This document shows positions 11,430-20,393 of a stretch of 35,505 nucleotides of DNA, one piece after another. The stretch covers positions 8,121 to 43,625 of the forward strand of contig CALSCP010002090.1 in NCBI GenBank assembly GCA_943704425.1, given 5' to 3'. This DNA comes from Ministeria vibrans ATCC 50519 (taxonomy: Eukaryota; Opisthokonta; Filasterea). Within the stretch, counting starts at the first letter, position 1, and each line of letters begins with the position of its first letter. Position numbers and translations under genes: made by a program. The notes below the pieces were generated by a model. It worked only from the letters and a program-made list of their open reading frames with translations, was not told where the DNA came from and searched no databases.

Positions 11430-12657
11430 CTAGACGAGACCACATGCCCTAAGGTTGTTTGTGATGATGATGTCTGTGACGTCGGTGAAAACATGCATAA
11501 TGTTGTTGGTGTCGGTGGCGCATGTGTAGTGCGCATAGACCTTCTTCTCGTCACCAAGGTCCTTCATGTTGACAAACTGGTCTTCAATGTACGCAGACGC
11601 CTCTTTGAACACGTTTAAGCCTACGCCAACAAGAGGTGGTTGAGTTGAGTTGCCTGAGTCATGTTGGGTAGTGGCTTACCGGTGTATTCGGGGAAACAGC
11701 GAGTGAGCGGCGACTTTGTGATCTTCTCGTTGAACAAGTCGGTTTTGTTGAGGAAGAGAATGATGGAGGTTTGACGGAACCATTTGCTGTTGCAGATTGA
11801 GTCGAACAGCCGCAATGATTCTTGCATTCGATTCTGAGAGAGAGAAGAAGGGAGAAAGTATCAGTAATAGTGATAGAGAGAGGAGGAAGAAAGAAACGAA
11901 GTGATAAAGACAGACAGAGAGAGAGAGAGAGAAAAACAAAGTGATAGAAAGAGAGAGAAAAAAATAATAGAGAGAAAAGAGGGAGAAAGAAACAAAGTGA
12001 TAGAGAGAGAATAAGAAGAAAACAGAAATAAACAGTGATAGAGAGACAAAGTGAGAATAAGAACGACAGAAAAGGAAAAAAAGAAGACAACTTACCATTG
12101 TGGGGTCTTCGACAAGAGTGAGATCGTACGCTGATAATGCGACGCAGAAGATGATTGCAGTCACATTCTCAAAGCAGTGAATCCACTTCTTTCTCTCTGA
12201 CCTTTGCCCACCCACATCAAACATCCTGCAACCCACACGCACATACACAAAATCAGTGCACGGAAAAACACACACATGACACTCAATACGCGTACCTAAA
12301 GTAGATGCCTTTGAAGGAGAACTTAGTTTCTACAATGCCAGACGTGGTGACGCGCGTTCGGAGCACATCTTGCTCCACCGGCACAAAGTTGGGTGCCGAG
12401 ATACGTGCAAGGTCGTCCAAGTAGCTGAAATGGAGAGGGCAAGTGAGAAAGGTAAGTGTTAAAAAATACAACGGCATTTCTCGACTACTCACTATTTCGC
12501 AGAGTCGAGCAGTTGATATTCTCTTGCACGCTCAAAGCATTCTTGGACACCACCGTCGGCCCATAACAAGCTGATTGCTTGTGCAAGGTCCGGTGTGAAC
12601 TCTTCAGCTGTGGTAAACTCGCCGCGTACGCTTCTCACAAGGTCCACCGACGACTGA

Positions 12658-12688
<31 letters not shown>

Positions 12689-13798
12689 AAGGAGGAAAAG
12701 AAAAAGACAATGAGAAGGACGAAATAACAAAACGAACAAGAGACAGAGAGATGAGTTGGATACTAAAAACAAAAACAAAAAACAACTCACCTCCAAAGAG
12801 TCGTCCGCCAAGGGAATTGCCAGAGTTGCCATCGCGCGAACGATCGACGAAATGCTACTGAGGATGTTGTTGAAGATGACGACGCGGAAGCTTAAAAATT
12901 CCTCGGTAGTGTAGCCACTGGCGTGAATGATCTTCATCTGCTTGACAATGGTGGACTTGCCACTCTCACCCGCACCTGCGAAAAAAAAAAAACACACACA
13001 CACAAAACGATGAGATGGGCGGCGGAGGCGTACAGAGCGGTGGTGTGATAAGAGGCGGCGGGACGGGGCGGGGCGGTCACCCCTCAGGCAGTCACAAAAA
13101 GAGATTCGGAAGGTCCCTGACCTTTGCTCTTTTTTTTCTCTCTCTCTGTTTTTTTTTTGACAAAAAATAATAATAATAATATCGAAAAAAAAAAAACGAT
13201 TCGGACAAGCGAATGGGTTGCCAACAGCAAAGGGAACGATTCGGGGAGGGATAAAGGGAGGCAGAGGACAGGCAAGCGAGGAAGGAGGGGCAGAATGGGG
13301 GGACGACGTGGGTTTGGGTTTGGGGGACGGAGAGAAGATGACGACTGCGTTTGGCCACCCTACTGCTGCGGTGTCGGCCTCGACGCAGCGCACACGGCGA
13401 CCGCCCCACGCCACCAGCCCCCTCCCCCCGTTCGCCCCGCAAAACCACACGCGGTGCAGTGCAGTGCGGGCAGGCGCCAGCCACGCCGACGCGCTTTCCA
13501 AGGCGCGGCCAAGGAGCGAAAATAGAGAAAAAAAAAAAAAAAAAAAAAAAACGGAAAGAAAGAAACAGACAAAAGGAAGACAAGGAGAGCGGCAGACGAC
13601 TGCATATCCACGGCAACGCATTTAGTCGTCCATGCACAGCCACCCGTTGGCGAGGCTGCACAGGAAACGGCCGTTGTCCACTGCGTTGAACTCAAACACC
13701 CTTTTTTTGTTTTTTTGGTTGGGTTTCCGACAGCACGGCTCCTTACCAAACTCGCGTCTTTGCCAGTCGTTGCCAATGATCGGTTCAGCGTCACTCAT
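11430..13798 (-). CDS. Heterotrimeric G-protein alpha subunit
   Basis: Minus-strand exons: 12975-12791, 12653-12493, 12424-12296, 12225-12096, 11833-11680 and 11620-11430, all with phase-consistent GT-AG joins, plus an inferred first exon at 13798-13747. The GTPase motifs are all present: P-loop GAGESGKST, switch [10 protein letters not shown] with the catalytic Arg, switch [14 protein letters not shown] with the catalytic Gln, NKTD and TCATDT. An all-helical domain separates P-loop and switch I. The C-terminus NNLRACGLV has the Cys at -4 typical of Gi/o-like subunits. Known role: GTP-dependent switch coupled to 7TM receptors and beta-gamma at the plasma membrane. The 333-residue model is odd at the N-terminus: the inferred exon ([11 protein letters not shown]...) lacks the Met-Gly-Cys lipidation motif and the LLLLG strand before the P-loop, so the true first exon may lie elsewhere. 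Confidence 0.9.
11880..12060. repeat. GA-rich minisatellite in a G-alpha intron
   Basis: The intron between exons 12096 and 11833 contains several copies of AACAAAGTGATAGAGAGA-like units, the same motif as in the 10.7-11.2 kb spacer. On the transcribed strand it is pyrimidine-rich. Confidence 0.8.
12657..12685. repeat. (CA)n microsatellite
   Basis: About 14 CA dinucleotides inside a G-alpha intron, immediately upstream (in sense) of the acceptor for the exon starting at 12653. Confidence 0.9.
13622..13798 (-). CDS. 58-residue small ORF overlapping the candidate first G-alpha exon
   Basis: An uninterrupted minus-strand ORF starts at the same ATG as the candidate G-alpha exon 1 and ends at 13622. 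Its second half ([20 protein letters not shown]) uses the C/G-ending codons typical of real exons here and looks like folded protein, faintly like a beta-trefoil strand pair. I do not recognise the protein. It could be a separate small gene, an alternative transcript end of the G-alpha locus, or chance. The donor GTTTG|GTAAGG at 13747/13746 that would make it intronic is strong. Confidence 0.3.
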   Translation of the reverse strand: MSDAEPIIGNDWQRREFGKEPCCRKPNQKNKKRVFEFNAVDNGRFLCSLANGWLCMDD

Positions 13799-13897
13799 TA
13801 AAAGGAAGGTGTCGAGCAATTTGTTTGATCAAGAATTCAAGATTTAAGATTCGACTCATTCTTCTGATATTCGTTCTTTCACTTTCTTTTGGATTAA
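13799..13897. promoter_or_regulatory. Short divergent spacer, G-alpha candidate start and thioesterase gene
   Basis: Only 99 bp separate the two start codons, so the two genes probably share a bidirectional promoter. The sequence is moderately AT-rich and shows no obvious TATA element. Confidence 0.4.
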
Positions 13898-15387
13898 ATG
13901 GAGACGGACGGAGAGGAAGACACGAGTCTGTATGACGACTCGAGTATTGACGAATCCCTGGGCGTGGTGCGGGTGCCGGGTCTTGCGCCCGTGTGGCTGA
14001 CAGAACTCGCCAGCGATGTAAACTTCGATCGGTATCAGCCCGTGAGACACACGGACAATCACGGGGAGTCCATCATGAAAGTACGTCCACGCAAGCAAAG
14101 ATAGGACACGAAAGGGGAAGTCCAGTAACAGATGGCGTTTTAGGGGACAACATTCAACTCATCCACCGGATGGAATCACGCGCTGGTTGAGACGTTCATC
14201 TCGCTGGGCGACGAGGCGCTCGTTGCCGAGGCCGTGCACTTTGTCGACCGTGCCTGTGACACCGACCTGTATGTACACGCGGGCCCCATTGCCGCAATTT
14301 TGGACGAGGTGGGTGTAAATGGGAAGGCAAAACGTTTTGCACGACACAGACAGTTGTTTGTTGACCTGTTTAGGCACTTGGACGAACTGCAATGGCAAAC
14401 GGAACACCCGGACCCACACTGAACCTTCGAGTGGAGTACCACGCCCCCGTGCCTGCCAACACCACCGTGTCGGTGCGAGGCCGAGTAGAGCGTGTCGATG
14501 GGCGCAAGGTCAGTCTTGTTGCCGTCATGTCGGAAACACCTCTGTCGCCTGCGCTCGCCACTGCACACGGCCTCTGGCTTACCTTCAACCTTGCCTCTAT
14601 TGGAATCGAATCCAAGCAGCAAGATCGCCAAGCGTCGTCGTCGTCGTCGTCGTCGTCTGCCGCAATGCAGCAAGACAGGAAGGCACAAAAAAAGAAGAAG
14701 AGTAGACGGCGCACGACAGCCGCACTACTGCTGACCACTCCGCGCTTATGGAATCTCAAGGCACGATTCCGGCGAACGCCCACCAGCGCACATGATGAAT
14801 ACACATTCATCCATGAAACACTCCGCCCGGCATCCGAGCCACAGACGCCGGAGTGGGCGCGCGCGCTGGCACACAGTGACTCGCTCGAGTCGTGCAGTGC
14901 ACGCGTGCTCGCACAACACCGCCGTCTCTGTCGCCGCCACGACGCAGATCATGTGATACTGACCAGTCAGCGCCAGTGGTATGCCTACTACCGTGTGCGT
15001 TCCGCCACACCCACTCCCACGAGCAACTCAAGTGCCCTTGTGGCGCTGCATACCTTTGGCTTCTACTGTGAAGGCCCCCCGGGCTGTGTCCATGGCGGCT
15101 GCATTGCCACCGCCCTCACAAACGCCGCCCTGGTGCTTGCCCGTGGCTGCGGCACCGACTCGCATGCTCTCGTCGCAGCCCATCCATGCACCCTGCACGT
15201 CCGTGCCCTCTCCATTAACTACCGCAAGTTTACTCCTCTCGGCGAGACGTATCGTCTCGATTGTCGCTCTGTGGGACCTCCCTCCGACCTGCGCTTCGAC
15301 TGCACGCTCTCCAGTCCTCTGTCAGACACCCTCCACGCTCAAGGCTCAATCCACCTCGCAAGGAGACCCGCTCCCTCAAAATTGTAG
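13898..15387 (+). CDS. Tandem-hotdog (PaaI/THEM4-like) acyl-CoA thioesterase family protein
   Basis: Exons 13898-14080, 14144-14308 and 14374-15387 give 453 residues; both introns are short and phase 0. The first hotdog fold (about residues 60-190) spans the second intron: FNSSTGWNHALVETFISLGDE, then HAGPIAAILDEALGRTA with the catalytic-type Asp, then LRVEYHAPVPANTTVSVRGRV and a GLWLTF strand. A Ser run and a Lys/Arg-rich linker follow (about 205-235). A second hotdog-like unit sits at the C-terminus with GCVHGGCIATALTNA and LSINYRKFTPLGETY. Known role of the family: hydrolysis of acyl-CoA thioesters. The second unit lacks the Asp expected after HGG, so it may be structural. Substrate cannot be told. 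No clear targeting signal is seen; the N-terminus is acidic (METDGEEDTS). Confidence 0.75.
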
Positions 15388-15589
15388 CAAATCATAATAA
15401 TAACAGAATAAATATTAATAAAAATAATTATATAATTTTATTATTATTATAATTATTTTTTATTTTTATTATTGTTATTATTATTATTATTATTATTAGT
15501 TGGAAATGATAAAATATAAAAATATTTTAATTAAATTATTATTATAATAATTATTAGAATAAATAAATTAATATTAATATATTTTTTTA
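15388..15589. repeat. AT-rich (ATT)n convergent spacer
   Basis: Nearly pure A/T, with TTATTA microsatellite at about 15466-15497, separating two convergent genes. AATAAA-like hexamers occur on the plus strand (about 15408) and could serve as 3'-end signals, though in such DNA they arise by chance. Confidence 0.8.
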
Positions 15590-17779
15590 TTATTGGCGTT
15601 GTTTGGCTCCTGACGGCGCTGCGCTGTTGGTCTTGACGGGCGCTCTCACAATGCGCTTGAAGAGGGACAGTTTGGTGTCAAAATCGAGCTGTTCGGGGCG
15701 TGACGGGAAGAGCGCCTCGGAGTCGCCACGACGGTACACACGACGCAGTGTACCCTGCCACGTCTTGCCATGTGCGCCCTCCATCACCTTGTGGAAGTCT
15801 TGCTTTGCCTGCTCGTCCAGGTGGTCGGGTGCGTGCTTGTCGTTGACGTGGCTCAGGCGCTTCGTATGCATGGCTGGCTGGCTCTTGCGACGCCCGCCGG
15901 CGCCCAAGCCAGCCTCCGCATGGCTTGACGGTCGCACTGGCATGCGGTCGTGGAATGTCACTACCTCAGTGGGTGCTTCATGATGCGGGTTCGAGGAGAC
16001 GCTCGTGCGTGCCGATGGTGCGGCGTCGCCAGAAGCAGTCGCATCGGTGCTCGTGCGACTCGAACGCCACTGATTGGACGACGCGTTCGCCGACGCATCT
16101 GCCGTGAGGGCTCTCGACAAAGGACGCTCGATGCCAATGGTGGTTGCCGCACGGGCGACGCGCTTGCCCGCTCCCGACGCCATATCCAGCGATGACGATG
16201 ACGACGCAGCCGACTCGGGCAGAGTGTGCGTGTTGTCAGTGGAAGTCGACACGGACGAGCTGCTCCGTTCCACCGCCGCCTTTTGCATTTTGTTTTGCTT
16301 CTCCAGCGCTCGCTTGATCAACTTTAGTTCGGCAATCTCGGCCTTTTGCGAGTCAACCATCTGACGCATGGTGAGCAGTTCAAGACCGAGCTCGAGACGC
16401 GTGCGTGACTCGCCTTCGCCACGCTGCGTCGGCTCCGCCAACACTTCCTCTGCCTGCTCAACGGCCGCCACGTCGTCAAGCTCGTCGATGTCGCCCACCA
16501 GCTTGTTGAGCTGCGACTCGGTCGCAATAGAACGCACCTGTTCCTGCAGCAGCAGACGCAGTGCATGGTCCGCGTCGTACACATCCTTGACTGCCTTGAG
16601 CTTGAGTGTGCTCTCGCGCGCCGCTGGCAACTCATCTTGCACCTGCTCATTAGTAGTCTTCGTCAGCTTCTCCAGGTCGTCAATCACAACCGAGGCAGCG
16701 GCAACCGAGCGCTTCGCATTCGAGTACGCCTCCTTCTTCTCCACAAGCACACTGTGCTCCTTGCGCAGTAGTGCCCCCATCTGCTTGAGCTCTTCGCGCA
16801 ACTCTTCGCGCACCTCCTCTGGAAAGTCACCCTCTTCAATCTGCGTGCCCACTGTCTGCATCTTCTTCTCAATCTGAAGCACACGGTCCTCGTGTCGCTT
16901 CACACTGCTCTTCATATGTGCCAGCTCTTCCTTCCGCCCCTCCTGCGACAGGCGCTCTTCGTCAAGCATGGCGACAAAGCGCGCTCGTCGCGCCGCATAC
17001 TCCTCCGCGTTGCGCGGATCGTCAAATGTATTCTTCTGCTTCAAATGATTGATAAAGTACAGACCAACTTGCTTGTCGACGCAATAGTCCCATCCGTACG
17101 GTAAGTCTGAGTGAAACAACAACAACCCCCCCACACACACACACACACCAAAAAAAAAAACAAAGCAAAAACAACAAGAGGCATTAGAGGCACTGGGCAG
17201 ACACCTATGTGTAGGCTGTACCTTGAGGTCCGCGATTGTGAGTAGGAGAGTCTCTTGGATCGATCCAGCTCGACTGTCGTTTGTTGTGACTATCAACAAG
17301 AAGGGAAATCGGTTGAGGCAAGCAACGCAGAGCAGAGCAACAGAGGGGGAGGAAGGGGGTGGGCGGGGATTGCAGTAGAAGGAACGGCGCGCCCAGCACG
17401 CACGCCACAGGCACGACGGGGGGCGCTGTCTTTGCGTGATTCCTCGGCACACGTCAGTGGACACCAGCTCTGCCGTCGACACAGGCCCCAAACGCACAGA
17501 TACAGACGCAGCACCGCGTACACCGGACACCCAAAACAACCAGCAATGCAATGGGCGGTGTTTCAAGCGCCATTGCGGCAAGGGGCGCGCGAGAGAGCGC
17601 GCGAGGAAAAAAGAAAAAGAAACGCATATTCTGTGCACTGCTCGAACTTACTCGAGAAAGTACGTTTTAGCATCCTCCGTTGATCTCTCCTCCCATCCTT
17701 CAGGAAGCGGTTGCTTCTTCCATTCAGGCGTGCGAACTGGCGGAGGCTTAGACTTGGTTCTCTGGACGGGGTGAGACAT
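15590..17779 (-). CDS. Tandem-WW coiled-coil protein, KIBRA (WWC)-like N-terminal architecture
   Basis: Minus-strand exons 17779-17652, 17289-17222 and 17106-15590 encode 570 residues. WW1 (residues 24-55) is assembled across the first intron: [33 protein letters not shown]. WW2 (67-97) reads LPYGWDYCVDKQVGLYF...NTFDDPR and lacks the second Trp (Phe93), as KIBRA WW2 also does. A long charged coiled coil follows (about 100-360), then a Ser-rich linker and a conserved-looking basic C-terminal segment (FHKVMEGAHGKTWQGTLRRV). WW domains bind PPxY-type ligands; in animals KIBRA acts in Hippo signalling and membrane traffic. The C2 domain and aPKC-binding tail of animal KIBRA are absent, so orthology is only suggested. 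It is divergent from the dynein gene, 136 bp away. Confidence 0.8.
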
Positions 17780-17915
17780 TTTGAGAGTAGGAAAAAAAGT
17801 GAAAATGTTTAAGTTTTAACCGACTGATATACTACTAATTCCTACTCATGGAAATATCATTAATTATCAATTATCAAGTCAATACTCATTCCTTTCTTTT
17901 GATCGCGTTTGTAAC
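17780..17915. promoter_or_regulatory. Divergent spacer, WW gene and dynein intermediate chain
   Basis: 136 bp of AT-rich DNA between two start codons, likely a shared promoter. Palindromic TTAATTATCAATTATCAA-like sequence occurs near 17860-17878; its role is unknown. Confidence 0.35.
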
Positions 17916-17992
17916 ATGGACAGAAAAGCAGAGCTGGAGAGGAAGCGAGAGAAGCTGAAAGAGCTGAAAAAGCAACGTGAAGAACGAAAGGT

Positions 17993-18027
<35 letters not shown>

Positions 18028-19855
18028 AACCAGTCTTCTGTTGTAGGCTCCACCGCCATCCTCAAACACAGGCGCCTCTGCGACAGCTCCGGAGACAACG
18101 ACACCGGCAGCAGGTGCAGGGGCGGCCGACGTCGACGAGCTTGTGGCTTCGTTGATCGGCGTTTCAAAGGGGACGTCGAGTGAGACGGGCGCCCCAACGA
18201 CCGCTGCTGCTGCTGCTGCTGGCCCCGAGGAGAGTTGCGCGACGGACGCCGCTGCCGGCGCACCGGGGGACGGCGATGCAGCACATACAGTTGCGACGGC
18301 GCGACGTACCGTCGAATTGACGACCACTGCGGTGCAAACGGTCGCTGACATTGCTCCGCGCCCCGTTGAAAAATACACAAAGGAGTGCCAGACAACGGTG
18401 ACCGTTGACCCGTCGCGCACCGATGTCGTTCTTGAAGGCGACGCCTCTCTTGGCGGGGCTGGTAGTGGTGGGCTTGACGGCGGCAATGACCACGACGACG
18501 ACAACGACGACGACGACGACGACGAGATTCAACTTGGCTCAACCAGTGCTCTTGGGGATGCCAGTGTCCTCACCGACGCGGATGCCTCGTCATTCACCGC
18601 AGGTGGTGGTCTTGACGTCACTCTTAGTGACGAGGCTGCTGCTGTTGCTGCGGCTGCCACAGCGCCTGTCCAGGTGATGAACGACGAAGAACGCACGGTG
18701 CTGGAGAGCACTGACACATATCGAGCCTTCTTCGAGCGTGCATCACTCATGGTGGAACGAGCATTGTCGGGTGGGTATGATGTTGCAGTAGACTACCGCG
18801 CGAACGAGGAGGAGGAAGAGATATCGGGTGATGGCATGCGACTGTCACTGCTCAATGCCTTTTCAGACGAGCGATGGTCGCGCCATCGTGGCGTCACCTC
18901 CCTCGACATCTCGACACGCCACCCCGAACTGTTCTGCGCATCGTACAACCAGAATCCCGAGGCACCGCACGAGCCCGAGGGCTGTGCGCTCGTCTGGAAT
19001 ACACACATGTACGACCGACCCGAGTTTGTCTTCACGTGTCAGTCCCCCGTCCTCAGTGCGACCATGGCCAAGTTCCACCCCAACCTTGTCATTGGCGGTA
19101 CTTACTCGGGCCAGCTGGTGCTGTGGGACAACCGCGCCAAGCAGACTCCCGTTCAGCGCACCCCCCTCACCGCCTCGTCACACACCCACCCGGTCTACTG
19201 CGTCTCCATCGTTGGCACGCAGAATGCACACACACTCGTGACTGCCTCGACCGACGGCCACATGTGCTCGTGGACCCTCGACATGCTCAGTGAGCCCCAA
19301 CAGTCGCTCGAGCTGCACCACGCTTCCGAGAACCGTCAAGACAGCCGTCGCATTGCCGTCACGGCTCTCTCGTTTCCCGACAGCGACATCAACAACTTTG
19401 TCGTGGGCAGCGAGGACGGCAACGTGTATCTCTCGTCGCGCCACAATGGTATTAAGGCAGGCGCCTGCCTGCCCTTCCCGGGTCACGCCGGTCCCGTCAC
19501 CGACGTTCACTTCCATCCACCAAACTCCGACAACACCGACCTTTTCATCACTTCCTCCCTCGATTGGACCGTCAAGCTCTGGAGCTCAAGAGTACGAAGA
19601 ATTTTTTATATATATGTTGAAGCATACTAATCGCTTACCGTTTCTCCTACGTATTTGAATAGTCACCGGCTCAGCCAATTCATAGCTTTGAATCGGCGAG
19701 CGACTATGGGTTTGGGGCACGGTGGTCGCCAACCAACCCGGCACTGTTTGCTGCGGTCGACGGCAGTGGCCACCTCGACATGTTCAACATTAATCGCGAT
19801 CTGGAGGTACGCGTCTAGTCGACAGTCCATCTGTCACTTGCACAGACACAACACG

Positions 19856-19887
<32 letters not shown>

Positions 19888-20257
19888 ATTATATAATTAT
19901 ATATATATAATTATTATAATACTATACTCTTTTATTCTTGTCCCCCTTCCTTTCTCCTTTGTCGTTCTCTTTCCCTCTCGAAAACTCTTTCACGCTCTGT
20001 GGTTGTAGATGCCAGTACATGGCGTTGTCGTTGACGGTGCACCTGCCCTGAACACGCTGCGGTGGACTCACGACGGCAATCGGGTTATCACAGGGGGATC
20101 CGACGGCCGTGTGTTCCTCTACGATGTCGGCGACCGCATTGCGTCGGCGCGTCCTGACGAAGGCATGCGTCTGAAGCAGACCTTGAAGGATCTGGCCATG
20201 GCCAAGCAAGCGACCGAGGCAATGCCTGCTGGCGCGGCTGAGGGCGGCTCTCGTTAG
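17916..20257 (+). CDS. DYNC1I: Cytoplasmic dynein intermediate chain
   Basis: Exons 17916-17990, 18047-19591, 19663-19806 and 20009-20257 give 670 residues. The N-terminal charged helix MDRKAELERKREKLKELKKQ is the dynactin p150/NudE-binding segment of the family. Further on, AVQTVADIAPRPVEKYTKECQTT (residue about 121-142) parallels the paired light-chain sites of animal chains: a Tctex1-type VQTV and an LC8-type KECQT. An acidic Asp run (about 18490-18526) precedes the WD40 propeller, which includes LVIGGTYSGQLVLWDNRAK, STDGHMCSWTLDM, SLDWTVKLWS, RWSPTNPALFAAVDGSGHLDM and GGSDGRVFLYDV. Known role: scaffold linking heavy chains, light chains and dynactin in retrograde microtubule transport. 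The third intron has a perfect TACTAAT branch site at 19625-19631. Intron 1 carries a 32-nt poly-A just after its donor. Confidence 0.94.
19850..19922. repeat. (CA)n/(TA)n microsatellite in dynein intron 3
   Basis: ACACAC passes into a TATATA tract that is self-complementary and could form a hairpin. It lies between the exons ending 19806 and starting 20009. Confidence 0.85.
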
Positions 20258-20393
20258 GAGCGAGAGAGAGAGCACGAAAGTGTTTTGTTTTTTGTGTTTT
20301 GACTATACAATCTTCTTTTTCAATTAATAACAAAGTATAATAAGATGTTTATAGAATATCTACATTGAAATAGTGTACACACATAAGTGGGTG

